NCBI RefSeq assembly: GCF_946222605.1
Contig: NZ_CAMIIE010000009.1
Coordinates: 1-64,000 of the forward strand
Direction: 5' to 3'
DNA length: 64,000 bases
Source of the DNA: an uncultured Acidocella sp.
GTDB lineage: Bacteria; Pseudomonadota; Alphaproteobacteria; Acetobacterales; Acetobacteraceae
Part shown: positions 51,776 to 61,771 of the stretch, one piece after another
How positions within the stretch are numbered: the stretch's first letter is position 1
Layout of the letters: the number at the start of each line of letters is the position of its first letter
Notes under the pieces: generated by a model
Seen by the model: the letters and a program-made list of their open reading frames with translations, nothing else
Told to the model about the DNA's origin: nothing
Databases searched by the model: none
Translations under genes and position numbers: made by a program

Positions 51776-52066
51776 ATGTCCAAATTGCTCGGTCAGGAGG
51801 CGCTGAACAGCCTGCCTGCGAAATGGGCGCTGGCGCAGGATGGCAAATCCATCACCCAGGCCTTCACATTCAAGAGCTTCGCCGAGGCCTTCTCGTTCAT
51901 GACGCATGTGGCGTTGCTGGCGGAAAAGGCGGACCATCACCCGGATTGGTCGAACAGCTATAACAAGGTGACGATCAGCCTGAGCAGCCATGATGCGGGC
52001 GGGGTGACGCAGAAGGATATCGAGCTGGCGAAGGCGATCAGCGATTTCGTCTGGTTGCCGCAGTAA
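51776..52066 (+). CDS. phhB: pterin-4a-carbinolamine dehydratase
   Basis: 96 residues, the family length. The active-site motif EKADHHPDWSNSYNKV and the C-terminal SHDAGGVTQKDIELAKAI are diagnostic. It dehydrates 4a-hydroxytetrahydrobiopterin after aromatic amino acid hydroxylation, or may serve in molybdopterin metabolism; no phenylalanine hydroxylase gene is nearby. It stands alone with AAAGGAG just upstream of the start. Confidence 0.93.
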   Translation: MSKLLGQEALNSLPAKWALAQDGKSITQAFTFKSFAEAFSFMTHVALLAEKADHHPDWSNSYNKVTISLSSHDAGGVTQKDIELAKAISDFVWLPQ

Positions 52067-52122
52067 CAGCTTGAACGAGATGGGGAGCGTTTTTGCCCCC
52101 CTCCTCGAAAACTTTTGTGACT

Positions 52123-53577
<1,455 letters not shown>

Positions 53578-53641
53578 GCCGCCAAGAGTGGCGGCGGCGG
53601 ACGATCTTCGCAAGAGGGGCGACAGCGACTATCTCTAGGGC

Positions 53642-54646
53642 ATGACCGAAGCAGAGATTCGCGCGGCCCTCGCGCTCTTCAAAATCGAGCACCGCATCGA
53701 CGGTGTGCATGTTCAGGACGGGCTGGTGAAGGTGAGCTTGCGCGCCGCCCGCGAGGAAGCGGCGGGGCTGGAAGGGCTGCGCCGCGAGATCGAGGCCAGG
53801 CTGAAAGGGCTGAAGGGGGTGAAATCCGCGACCGTGGTGCTCACCGCGCATGCGGCCCCTGCCCCGGCTCCCGCCGCCGAGCCGCCTGTGCTGCCGGAGG
53901 TGAAGCATGTGGTGGCCGTGGCCTCCGGCAAAGGCGGGGTCGGCAAATCCACCGTCGCGGTCAATCTGGCGGTTTCGCTGGCCCAGCGCGGGCTGAAGGT
54001 GGGGCTGCTGGATGCTGATATTTACGGCCCCTCCTTGCCGAAAATGCTGGGGCTGGCGACCAAGCCGCCGGTGCGTGACGGGCGGATCCAGACACTGCAA
54101 GCCTGGGGGGTGAAGTCGATGTCGATCGGCTATTTGGTGCCCGAGGACAAGGCGATGATCTGGCGCGGCCCGATGGTGATGGGCGCGCTGAACCAGATGC
54201 TGGGCCAGGTGGAGTGGGGCGCTTTGGATATTCTGGTGGTCGACATGCCGCCCGGCACCGGCGACGCACAGCTGACTTTGGCGCAGAAGGCCAAGCCCTC
54301 GGGCGCGGTGATCGTCTCCACCCCGCAGGATCTGGCGCTGCTGGATGCGCGGCGCGGCGTGCAGATGTTCGAGCAGGTCGGCATCAAGGTGCTGGGCGTG
54401 GTGGAGAATATGTCCTTCTTCTGCTGCCCGTCCTGCGGGCATCGGGCGGAGATTTTCGGCCATGGCGGGGCGGAGCGCGAGGCGGAGCGGATCGGCGTGC
54501 CGTTCCTTGGCGAGATTCCGTTGGAGATCGCGGTGCGCGAGGCGGGCGACGAGGGCAAGCCGGTGGTGGCCTCGGATGAGAACGGCAAGGTGGCCGGGGC
54601 GTTCCGGCAGCTGGCGGCCAGCGTGAGCAAGGCGCTGGGGCTGTAA
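53642..54646 (+). CDS. apbC: Mrp/ApbC-type iron-sulfur cluster carrier ATPase
   Basis: 334 residues: an N-terminal FeS-assembly (DUF59-like) domain (about 1-72), then a P-loop ATPase with GKGGVGKSTVAVNLA, LLDADIYGPSLPKML and VDMPPGTGDAQLT. A C-terminal CPSC pair holds the bridging Fe-S cluster. It delivers Fe-S clusters to target enzymes; many such enzymes occur in this window (VanA, NadA). holC follows after 1 bp. Confidence 0.93.
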   Translation: MTEAEIRAALALFKIEHRIDGVHVQDGLVKVSLRAAREEAAGLEGLRREIEARLKGLKGVKSATVVLTAHAAPAPAPAAEPPVLPEVKHVVAVASGKGGVGKSTVAVNLAVSLAQRGLKVGLLDADIYGPSLPKMLGLATKPPVRDGRIQTLQAWGVKSMSIGYLVPEDKAMIWRGPMVMGALNQMLGQVEWGALDILVVDMPPGTGDAQLTLAQKAKPSGAVIVSTPQDLALLDARRGVQMFEQVGIKVLGVVENMSFFCCPSCGHRAEIFGHGGAEREAERIGVPFLGEIPLEIAVREAGDEGKPVVASDENGKVAGAFRQLAASVSKALGL

Positions 54647-54647
54647 C

Positions 54648-55091
54648 TTGGCCGAGATCGGCTTCTATCACCTCACCCGTACGGGGTTGGCCCAGGCGCT
54701 GCCGGCGCTGCTCGGGCGCACGCTGGCAGCGGGCGAGAAGGCCCTGGTGGCCTGTCCGGATGAGACGATGATGGCGGCGCTGGATGATGCGCTCTGGCAG
54801 GCGCAGAACCCTGACTGGCTGCCGCATGGTACCGCGCAGTCACCCTACCCGGAGCTGCAGCCGATCTTCCTGACCACGCAGATGCAGAACCCGGCCGGGG
54901 CGCGGTTTCTGTTTCGCGTCGGCGGGGTGGAAGCGCCGGTGGAGGGGTTTGTCCGGGCGTTCGATCTGTTCGATGGCAATGACGAGGCACAGGTGCTGGC
55001 CGCGCGTGCCCGCTGGAAGGCGGAGAAGGCGGCGGGGCATGCGCTGGCCTACTGGAAACAGGAAGATAGTGGCTGGGTGAAAGCCGGGTAA
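54648..55091 (+). CDS. holC: DNA polymerase III chi subunit
   Basis: 147-residue chi subunit, which links the clamp loader to SSB. It begins IGFYHLTRTGLAQALPALL and has DDALWQAQNPDWLPHG, the alphaproteobacterial HolC pattern. Translation starts at TTG, 1 bp after the Mrp stop, suggesting coupling. Followed by a strong terminator. Confidence 0.85.
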   Translation: MAEIGFYHLTRTGLAQALPALLGRTLAAGEKALVACPDETMMAALDDALWQAQNPDWLPHGTAQSPYPELQPIFLTTQMQNPAGARFLFRVGGVEAPVEGFVRAFDLFDGNDEAQVLAARARWKAEKAAGHALAYWKQEDSGWVKAG

Positions 55092-55094
55092 GTC

Positions 55095-55139
55095 GTGGGA
55101 GCTTTTTGAAAAAAGCTCCCACACCCCAAAACTTTGGGG
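55095..55139. terminator. double-hairpin terminator between holC and ferritin-like gene
   Basis: Perfect stem GTGGGAGCTTTTT / AAAAAGCTCCCAC (55095-55122, 2-base loop) directly followed by CCCCAAA-AC-TTTGGGG (55124-55139). It lies between two convergent genes and works for both. Same design as 35493 and 58369. Confidence 0.8.
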
Positions 55140-55140
55140 C

Positions 55141-55713
55141 TTACTCCTTCACGACGGGCCGGACATCGCCGTCTTCCAGCAGATCCAGCATGTCGGTGGC
55201 GTGGTCTTCTTCATCCGCCAGTATCTCTTCCAGCATCGAACGGGTGGACGGATCGCCCGCCTCGCTGAAATATTTGATCAGATCACGATAATGCTCGATC
55301 GCCACGCGTTCGGCGACGAGATTGCCCTTCACCATCTCGGTCAACGTCTCGGCATGGCCATATTCCGTGGCCGAGCGCGAGGCCAGGCCCTCGGGATTGA
55401 AATTCGGCGTGCCGCCGAGCTGGTCGATCCGCTCGGCGATGCGCTCCATATGCTCACGCTCCTCCGCCGCATGCTCCGCGAATTCCTCGCCGACGCTCTT
55501 GGAGGTAATGCCGGAAACGGAGATCGAGTTCATCGTGTAGCGCAGCACACAGACGATCTCCGTCGCCAGCGCGCCCTGCAGAAGTTCGATGGCGCGCGCG
55601 GGGTTTTTGTAATCCGGCGTCACCGCGCCATCCGCGATGGATTGCTGCGCCTGGGCGCGCAGCACGTTCATGTCGCGCAGGAAATAATTGCCGCTCTCTT
55701 GGGTCTTGGCCAT
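55141..55713 (-). CDS. ferritin-like (bacterioferritin-type) protein
   Basis: 190-residue four-helix protein. Di-iron ligands appear in ALATEIVCVLRY, HAAEEREHMERIAERI, LVAERVAIEHYRDL and EILADEEDHATDMLDLL, matching the E, ExxH, E, ExxH order of ferritin-like proteins. Probably iron storage or protection against peroxide. The N-terminal 25 residues before the first helix are longer than in classical bacterioferritin, so it may belong to the Dps-like subgroup. Stands alone. Confidence 0.85.
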   Translation of the reverse strand: MAKTQESGNYFLRDMNVLRAQAQQSIADGAVTPDYKNPARAIELLQGALATEIVCVLRYTMNSISVSGITSKSVGEEFAEHAAEEREHMERIAERIDQLGGTPNFNPEGLASRSATEYGHAETLTEMVKGNLVAERVAIEHYRDLIKYFSEAGDPSTRSMLEEILADEEDHATDMLDLLEDGDVRPVVKE

Positions 55714-55802
55714 AATTGATCTCCGAAACTATCGGACATCCACTTGGCCCTGACCCTGCCCGGATGAAACCAGCGCAATGTGACGGGCGGCTTGAAACCT
55801 GT

Positions 55803-56201
55803 TCATGTCGGCAGCCGCGCGCCATATACCGGGCACAGCCATTGGCGCAGATGCGGCCAGAGCTCGTGATCCTGCAGCCAGGTCAGGTCCTTATCCAAAA
55901 CCTCCCGCAACTTGGCTTGCGCGGCCTTGCCGAGATGAAGGCAGATCCTGTTCAGCGTGTGCGCCGGTGCCGCGATATAAAGCTGGTCATAAAGCGCCAC
56001 CTGCTGGTTCAGCTCGGTCGCCACCCAGATCGGCAATATTTCGCGGGCGCGGGCATGGGCGTCGTCACGCGCGCCGGGCGCGCCGCCCCGCGGCGCGGCG
56101 CGCGCGCTCGAATACAGGCTGTTATCCTCCGGTTCGGGCCGCACGAACCGCGCATGTTCAGCGTCGGCCAGGACGATCAGCGTGTTCAAATGAGTAGGCA
56201 T
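55803..56201 (-). CDS. host attachment family protein
   Basis: 132-residue protein of the AtsE/host-attachment family (PF10116 type). It starts TLIVLADAEHARFVR and ends in the family-typical KDLTWLQDHELWPHLRQWL. It was named from an Agrobacterium attachment gene but is widespread; the true role is unclear, and the fold resembles release-factor eRF1-like domains. The ATG at 56201 is chosen over 56246 from homology. It lies alone; an A/T-rich gap leads to gmd. Confidence 0.75.
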   Translation of the reverse strand: MPTHLNTLIVLADAEHARFVRPEPEDNSLYSSARAAPRGGAPGARDDAHARAREILPIWVATELNQQVALYDQLYIAAPAHTLNRICLHLGKAAQAKLREVLDKDLTWLQDHELWPHLRQWLCPVYGARLPT

Positions 56202-56398
56202 GGCCACTCCCCTTATTGCGTTAAACCAGCAATAGCGTCGCCTCAATCACCGCGTCTTTGATCCCGGTCAAAAAAATCCGAAAGCGGAACGATTGATAAA
56301 GCCGCCAACCTATGGTTGCATCATACCTACAGGCCCATGACCGCCCAGAAGATGAAGAGGCTCGACATGCTCCCACCTTGCTCGCTTGCCGACCGCCG

Positions 56399-57376
56399 AT
56401 GAAAACCGCCCTGATCACCGGCATCTCCGGGCAGGACGGCGCCTATCTGGCGCAGCTGCTGCTGGAGAAGGGCTATCATGTCGCCGGCATGGCGCGGCGC
56501 TGTTCAAACCCTGACCAGGCGCGTTCACGGTTGCGTTGGCTGGGCATCGCGGACGAGGTGGAGATTCTGGACGGGGATCTGAGCGACCTCTCCAGCCTGC
56601 TGCGGGTGCTGACCCGGGTGCGTCCCGATGAGGTTTATAATCTCGGCGCGCAGAGCTTTGTCGCGCTCTCATGGCAGCAGCCGATTCTCACCGGTGAGGT
56701 GACCGGCATGGGGGTGTTCAACCTGCTGGAGGCGGTCCGGCTGTCCAACCTGCCGGTGCGGTTTTATCAGGCCTCGTCCTCGGAGATGTTCGGCAAGGCG
56801 CAGGCGCCGCTGCAGAGCGAAACCACGCCGTTCTACCCGCGCAGCCCCTACGCGGTGGCGAAGCTGGCCGGGCACTGGATCACCGTGAATTACCGCGAAA
56901 GCTTCGGGCTGCACGCCTCTTCCGGCATTTTATTCAACCATGAGAGCCCTTTGCGTGGCATGGAATTCGTTACCCGAAAGATTACAAATGCCGTGGCAGG
57001 GATCAAGCTGGGCTTGAATCAAGGGCTTGAGCTAGGCAATCTTGAAGCGACACGGGACTGGGGACATGCCCGCGATTATGTGAAAGCGATGTGGCTGATG
57101 ATGCAGCAGGAAAGTCCGGGAGATTATGTCATTGCAACCGGACGCAGCGTGAGCATCCGATCGTTCTGCGAGATCGCTTTTCGCCATGCCGGGCTGGATT
57201 ACCGGGATCATGTCCGGGTGAATCCGGCTTTTTTCCGACCGGCGGAGGTGGATTGCCTGTGCGGCGACGCGGCCAAGGCGCATCAGGCGCTGGGCTGGGC
57301 GCCGCAGGTCGGGCTGGAGGCGCTGGCGGCTGAGATGGTGGAGGCCGATCTGCACCGCCTGTCGCGCGCCGCATGA
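56399..57376 (+). CDS. gmd: GDP-mannose 4,6-dehydratase
   Basis: 325-residue short-chain dehydratase making GDP-4-keto-6-deoxymannose. The NAD(P) motif GISGQDGAYLAQLLL opens the protein; SSSEMFGK carries the active Ser/Glu, and YxxxK is in YPRSPYAVAK. Further family motifs are FNHESPLRG and RDWGHARDYV. The ATG at 56399 gives the family N terminus. It overlaps rmd by 4 bp. Together they make GDP-D-rhamnose for surface polysaccharide. Confidence 0.92.
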   Translation: MKTALITGISGQDGAYLAQLLLEKGYHVAGMARRCSNPDQARSRLRWLGIADEVEILDGDLSDLSSLLRVLTRVRPDEVYNLGAQSFVALSWQQPILTGEVTGMGVFNLLEAVRLSNLPVRFYQASSSEMFGKAQAPLQSETTPFYPRSPYAVAKLAGHWITVNYRESFGLHASSGILFNHESPLRGMEFVTRKITNAVAGIKLGLNQGLELGNLEATRDWGHARDYVKAMWLMMQQESPGDYVIATGRSVSIRSFCEIAFRHAGLDYRDHVRVNPAFFRPAEVDCLCGDAAKAHQALGWAPQVGLEALAAEMVEADLHRLSRAA

Positions 57377-58284
57377 CCAGGCTGCTGATCACTGGCGCCA
57401 GCGGTTTCGCCGGACGGCATCTGCTGGCGCATCTGCGCCAGGACGCGCCGCATCTGGAATTGCTCGCCCCCTCGCTCGACATTACCGACCAGAAGGCCAT
57501 CGAGGCGCTGATCGCAACGGCGCAGCCGGATATTTTGCTGCATCTGGCGGGCATTTCCTCGCTCCGCCATGCCGCCGCCCACCCGGAGCGTACCTTCGCG
57601 GTGAATGTGCTGGGGAGCCTCAATCTCGCCGAGGCAGTTCTGGCACATGCGCCCGCCTGCCGCTTCATCTTCGTCTCCAGCACGGAAGTCTATGGCCGCG
57701 CCTGCATCGCTGGCGAGGCGGTGACGGAGGCGACGGTGCCCGAGCCGGTAGGGCCCTACGCGCTGAGCAAGGCCAATGCCGAAGAGGCGCTGGCCGCCCT
57801 GCCGGGGCTGAAGCTGCTGCGCCTGCGCGTCGGCAACCATACCGGGCCCGGGCAGCTGCCGGATTTCGTGGTGCCGGCCTTCGCCCGGCAGATCGCGCGG
57901 ATCGAGGCGCGGCTGCAGCCGCCGGTGCTGAAGACGGGAAATCTCGATAGCTGGCGGGATTTCCTGGATGTTCACGATATCTGCACGGCCTACACGGCAG
58001 CCTGCGCCTTGCCGGACTTCGCGCCCAAGGAGGTGCTGAACATCGCCAGCGGCAAGCCGCAGCGCATCGGCACGCTGCTGGAGATGCTGCTGAGCATGGC
58101 GCGCGTGGAAATCTCCGTGCAGCCGGATGCGGCGCGCCAGCGCCAGGGCGAGATCCGCTATACGCTGATCGATGCCAGCCGGGCCAAAGCGCGGCTGAAC
58201 TGGGCGCCGCAGCGCGCCATGCGCGAAACCCTCGCCGCGACGCTGGCTTATTGGCGCGCGGAGGCGGCGAAGGAAGCTGGCTAA
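57373..58284 (+). CDS. rmd: GDP-6-deoxy-D-lyxo-4-hexulose reductase
   Basis: 303-residue short-chain reductase: GASGFAGRHLLAHL, HLAGISSLRHAA, VSSTEVYG and YALSKANAE (YxxxK). It reduces the Gmd product to GDP-D-rhamnose; the fused order gmd-rmd (4-bp overlap) supports Rmd over other epimerases. Its TAA stop lies in the CTAA at the edge of a partial hairpin repeat. Confidence 0.85.
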   Translation: MTRLLITGASGFAGRHLLAHLRQDAPHLELLAPSLDITDQKAIEALIATAQPDILLHLAGISSLRHAAAHPERTFAVNVLGSLNLAEAVLAHAPACRFIFVSSTEVYGRACIAGEAVTEATVPEPVGPYALSKANAEEALAALPGLKLLRLRVGNHTGPGQLPDFVVPAFARQIARIEARLQPPVLKTGNLDSWRDFLDVHDICTAYTAACALPDFAPKEVLNIASGKPQRIGTLLEMLLSMARVEISVQPDAARQRQGEIRYTLIDASRAKARLNWAPQRAMRETLAATLAYWRAEAAKEAG

Positions 58285-58322
58285 GCAATATATGTTGAGG
58301 TTGACGCGCCAGCGTCGAGATA
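58281..58322. repeat. partial copy of the hairpin repeat after rmd
   Basis: CTAAGCAATATATGTTGAGG then TTGACGCGCCAGCGTC and GAGATAAA match the first half of the repeat at 51116; the second half is missing. The edge CTAA contains the rmd stop codon. Confidence 0.6.
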
Positions 58323-58368
58323 AAAACTTCGGGCTTGGCGGCGCCTTTGCAAAAACTCCAAGGTTTTT

Positions 58369-58414
58369 GCCGCTTTTTTGTAAAAAAGCGGCGCAAAAAA
58401 CTTTTGCGTTTTTT
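58369..58414 (+). terminator. double-hairpin terminator after rmd
   Basis: Perfect stem GCCGCTTTTTT / AAAAAAGCGGC (58369-58392), then CGCAAAA-AAC-TTTTGCG (58392-58408) followed by TTTTTT (58409-58414). The last hairpin with its T run is a textbook rightward terminator; the first can serve the convergent hydratase gene ending at 58427. Confidence 0.85.
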
Positions 58415-58426
58415 ACAGGGGAGGTT

Positions 58427-59203
58427 TTACTTACCCGTCCAGCTCGCCTTGCGCTTTTCGATGAACGCCGCCATGCCTTCCTGCTTGTCCTGGCTCGACG
58501 CCAGGCCGAAGAACATGCGCCTCTCAAAGCGCACCCCTTCCGAAAGGCTGGTCTCGAACGCGGCATTGACCAGCTCCTTGTTCGCCTTCACCGCCAGCGG
58601 GCCGAGCCCGGCGATGGTCGCGGCCTCGGCCAGCGCGGTTTCGATCAGCTTCGCCGCCGGGACGATCTCTGCCACCAGCCCGGCGCGCTCGGCTTCCTCG
58701 GCCCCCATCATCCGGCCGGTGAGGCACATCTGCATCGCCTTGGCCTTGCCGACGGCACGGGTGAGGCGCTGCGAGCCGCCCATGCCCGGCGCAGTGCCGA
58801 GCGTGATTTCCGGCTGGCCGAATTTCGCGGTATCGGCGGCGAGGATATAATCCGCCATCATCGCCAGCTCGCAGCCCCCGCCCAGCGCGTAGCCAGAGAC
58901 GGCGGCGATCCACGGCTTGGTGGTGGCGCGCAGCATGCGGTCATAGCCGGCGAATTTGTCCGGCCCATACATCTCGGCGAAGCCCTGGGCTTGCATCTCC
59001 TTGATATCCGCCCCGGCGGCAAAGGCCTTCTCGGAGCCGGTGAGGACGAGGCAGCCCTGCCCTGCATCCGCCTCGAACGCCGCGAAGGCGGCTTCGAGAT
59101 CCGCCAGCAGCTGGGCGTTGAGCGCGTTCAGCGCCTTCGGGCGGTTGAGGGTGACCAGCGTCACCGCGCCATGCTGTTCGGCGATCAGCGTCTCATAGGC
59201 CAT
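58427..59203 (-). CDS. enoyl-CoA hydratase
   Basis: 258-residue crotonase-family enzyme: RPKALNALN, AFAAGADIKEM, the catalytic Glu regions ALGGGCELAMMADYI and FGQPEITLGTAPGMGG, and the C-terminal FASSQDKQEGMAAFIEK-like tail. This is the mitochondrial-type/FadB1-like short-chain hydratase used for fatty acid, valine or phenylacetate breakdown. It lies 33 bp after a second hydratase gene that is under the divergent TetR regulator. Confidence 0.9.
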   Translation of the reverse strand: MAYETLIAEQHGAVTLVTLNRPKALNALNAQLLADLEAAFAAFEADAGQGCLVLTGSEKAFAAGADIKEMQAQGFAEMYGPDKFAGYDRMLRATTKPWIAAVSGYALGGGCELAMMADYILAADTAKFGQPEITLGTAPGMGGSQRLTRAVGKAKAMQMCLTGRMMGAEEAERAGLVAEIVPAAKLIETALAEAATIAGLGPLAVKANKELVNAAFETSLSEGVRFERRMFFGLASSQDKQEGMAAFIEKRKASWTGK

Positions 59204-59236
59204 GATTTTGACGTCCTTCCTTGTGGTGGCGTGAGC

Positions 59237-60022
59237 CTAGCATGGTTGTGAAAAATCCGGCGCACGCTTGGCCAGAAAGGCTGCAATGCCCTCCTGCCCT
59301 TCCTGGCCGCGCAAAGCGGTGGCGATGGCGCGGGCTTCCCATTCCATCTGCTCCTCCAGCCCGGTGGCAAGGCTGCGCGCCAGCAGCGCCCTGGTGCCGG
59401 CCAGCGCCGCACCCGGCCCCTGGGCCAGCCTCTGCGCCACCGTCAGCGCCTCGGCCTGCGGATCATCGGCGACGTGGGTGATCAGCCCGATGGCGGCGGC
59501 TTCCTGGGCGCCCACGCGCCGGTTCGTGAGCGCCAGCTCCTGGGCCCGGCGCAGCCCGACCAGGCGCGGCAGCAACCAGCTCGCCCCCAGATCAGGCGTC
59601 AGCCCGATGGCGGTATAGGCGACTGTGAAATGCGCGGTGGGCGCCGCGATAACGATATCCCCCAGCATGGCGAGCGACAGCCCCGCCCCCGCCGCCGGGC
59701 CGTTCACCGCCACAACCAGCGGCTTGCCCATGCGCGCCAGGCGGGAGACGGCGCCATGCAGGATCGTCGTCATCTCCTTGGCCAGATGCGAGACCCGCGC
59801 CCCCGCCGCGGCGAAGCCGTGAATATCGCCGCCGCCGCAGAAGAGCGGACCATTGCCGGTGAGCAGCACGGCGCGGATGGCGGCATCCTCATCGCACTCG
59901 ATGGCGGCGTCGAACAGAGCGCGGGACATCTCGGGGTTCAGCGTATTGGCCGCGTCTGGGCGGTTGAGAGTGATGCGGGCCAGCCCGCTTTCGCGGGTAA
60001 AGAGCAGCGGCGGCGGGTTCAT
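59237..60022 (-). CDS. enoyl-CoA hydratase/isomerase (PaaG-like)
   Basis: 261-residue crotonase-family protein: RPDAANTLNPEMSRAL, LFCGGGDIHGFAAAG, KPLVVAVNGPAAGAGLSLA and TAIGLTPDLGASWLLPRLVG. The Asp-containing TPDLGASW loop resembles PaaG-type isomerases rather than hydratases with two Glu. The ATG at 60022 is chosen over 60085 because the latter lies in the operator region. First gene of the two-hydratase operon. Confidence 0.82.
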   Translation of the reverse strand: MNPPPLLFTRESGLARITLNRPDAANTLNPEMSRALFDAAIECDEDAAIRAVLLTGNGPLFCGGGDIHGFAAAGARVSHLAKEMTTILHGAVSRLARMGKPLVVAVNGPAAGAGLSLAMLGDIVIAAPTAHFTVAYTAIGLTPDLGASWLLPRLVGLRRAQELALTNRRVGAQEAAAIGLITHVADDPQAEALTVAQRLAQGPGAALAGTRALLARSLATGLEEQMEWEARAIATALRGQEGQEGIAAFLAKRAPDFSQPC

Positions 60023-60047
60023 GAACAAACCTCTTGGTACATTATTT

Positions 60048-60061
60048 ACTAACGCGTAGGT
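60048..60061. promoter_or_regulatory. candidate TetR operator
   Basis: ACTAACGCGTAGGT, an imperfect palindrome (5 of 7 half-site bases match), lies 25 bp upstream of the hydratase start and 38 bp upstream of the TetR gene. Typical position and form for a TetR/FadR-like site; inferred. Confidence 0.45.
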
Positions 60062-60099
60062 TCCATGCTTCATTGTCCGCGTCAAGATGAAGCCTGGAT

Positions 60100-60732
60100 G
60101 TGATGGATAAGAGTGCGCCCGCGATCCCCCCTTTCCGCAATGCGCGCGAGCGTGAGCAGGAGCGCGCGGCCAAGCGCGATGCTGTGCTGCGGGCAGCGGT
60201 GCGGATGTTCAATGAGCGCGGCTACCACACCACCTCGCTCGACGATGTCGCCGCCAGCCTCGGCATCTCCAAGCCGCTGATCTATCATTATCTGGGGGCG
60301 AAGGAGCAGGTGCTGTTTGAGTGTCTGCGGCTGGGAATCGGCCGGCTGCGCGAGGCGGTGCAGCAGGCCGAGGCGCTGCAAGGCAATGGGCTTGAGCGGC
60401 TGAAATTGTTCCTGTGCATCTATGCGCAGGTGATCATGGATGATTTCGGGCGCTGCGTGATCCGCACCGGGGACGAGGTGCTGGCGCCGGAAAGCCGCGC
60501 GCAGTTCCGCGAGCTGAAACGCGAGATCGACGAGGCGCTGCGGCGGTTTCTGCAAGCGGCGGCAGATGATGGCTCGGCGCGGATCAGCGATGTGAAGCTG
60601 ACCGCCTTTGGCCTGGCCGGCGCGCTGAACTGGACGGCGCGCTGGCAGGAGGCCGAAGGCGATCTGCCGCCGGAGCAACTCGCCGCGAAGCTGGTGGATA
60701 TCTTGCTTCGCGGGATTGAGCCGAGAGGATAG
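60100..60732 (+). CDS. TetR-family regulator
   Basis: 210-residue regulator with helix-turn-helix TTSLDDVAASLGISKPLIYHY, of the acyl-CoA-sensing style (C-terminal TetR_C). It is divergent from two enoyl-CoA hydratase genes, which it probably represses. It starts at GTG 60100 or ATG 60103. Its TAG stop abuts the convergent stop of the next gene with no base between (TAGCTA). Confidence 0.85.
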   Translation: MMDKSAPAIPPFRNAREREQERAAKRDAVLRAAVRMFNERGYHTTSLDDVAASLGISKPLIYHYLGAKEQVLFECLRLGIGRLREAVQQAEALQGNGLERLKLFLCIYAQVIMDDFGRCVIRTGDEVLAPESRAQFRELKREIDEALRRFLQAAADDGSARISDVKLTAFGLAGALNWTARWQEAEGDLPPEQLAAKLVDILLRGIEPRG

Positions 60733-61743
60733 CTACTCCTTGATGCCGTAGGCGGCGTCGTAGATTTTATGCGTGTAGGCGCCTTCCGGCTGTTTGGTGA
60801 TCACGGGATCGGTCCTGTCCGCCATCAGCACGCTGACCGTGCGCTGATAGGCGGCGGGGTCGAGATAGCCGTCCTTGTCCTTGCCGTCAGTGAGCAGCGT
60901 GGCGACGGAGCCCATCATCCTGGTCTGATGCGCCGCATCCAGCACCCCGGCGGTGTCGTTATCCATCACGATCTTCACCGCCTCGGCCTGGTGCGAAGCG
61001 GCATAATCCCAGCCCTGCATCGTGGCTTTCACGAATTTCGCGAGGTCGGCCGCTTTCTTCGGGTTGGCGAGCTCGGCATCCGTGGTGTAGAGCCCGTCTT
61101 CGAGCATCGCCACGCCTTCATTCTGATATTTGAAGACGACGAGCTGATCCGGCTTCATCCCGGCTTCGATCAGCTGCCAATATTCATTATAGTTCATCGT
61201 GGAAATGCAGGCAGCCTGCTTCTGCAGCAGCGGCTGCACGTTGAAGCCCTGCTTGAGCACCTTCACATCCGGGTTGGCGCCGGAGGTGGTGTAGCCGAGC
61301 TTACCCATCCAGGCGAGGAAAGGATATTGGTTGCCGGCAAACCAAACGCCCAAGGTTTTGCCTTTAAAATCCTTCGGCGAGGTGACGCCGCTATCCTTGC
61401 GGCAGGTAAGTTCCAGGCCGGATTTCTGGAAAATTTGGGCGATGTTGACGAGCGGCACGCCTTTCTCGCGCGCGGCCAGCGCGTCCGGCATCCAATCCAC
61501 GATCACATCGGCACCGCCGGCGGCGATGACCTGGGAGGGGTTGATGTCCGGGCCGCCGGGCTTGATGGTCACCTCCAGCCCGGCATCCTTGTAAAACCCC
61601 TTGGCCTGGGCGACGTAATAGCCGGCGAACTGGGCTTGCGTCACCCATTTCAGCTGCAATGTCAGATGATCCGCGGCCGAGGCGGCGGATGCGAAACCGA
61701 GCGACGGGGCCAGCGCCAACATCCAGGCCAGGGTCTTCTTCAT
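60733..61743 (-). CDS. ThiY/NMT1-like ABC substrate-binding protein
   Basis: 336-residue periplasmic protein with a signal peptide (about 1-23, ASAASAA). The NMT1/THI5-like domain has LTLQLKWVTQAQFAGYYVAQAKGF, close to ThiY-type pyrimidine-binding proteins; GVWFAGNQYPFLAWMGKLG is in the ligand region. Probable ligands are a thiamin pyrimidine or riboflavin-like compound; other NMT1-type ligands cannot be excluded. Downstream of two permeases and an ATPase on the same strand. Confidence 0.8.
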   Translation of the reverse strand: MKKTLAWMLALAPSLGFASAASAADHLTLQLKWVTQAQFAGYYVAQAKGFYKDAGLEVTIKPGGPDINPSQVIAAGGADVIVDWMPDALAAREKGVPLVNIAQIFQKSGLELTCRKDSGVTSPKDFKGKTLGVWFAGNQYPFLAWMGKLGYTTSGANPDVKVLKQGFNVQPLLQKQAACISTMNYNEYWQLIEAGMKPDQLVVFKYQNEGVAMLEDGLYTTDAELANPKKAADLAKFVKATMQGWDYAASHQAEAVKIVMDNDTAGVLDAAHQTRMMGSVATLLTDGKDKDGYLDPAAYQRTVSVLMADRTDPVITKQPEGAYTHKIYDAAYGIKE

Positions 61744-61771
61744 GATCTTCAGCCTCTCCTTTAGGGTTTTT

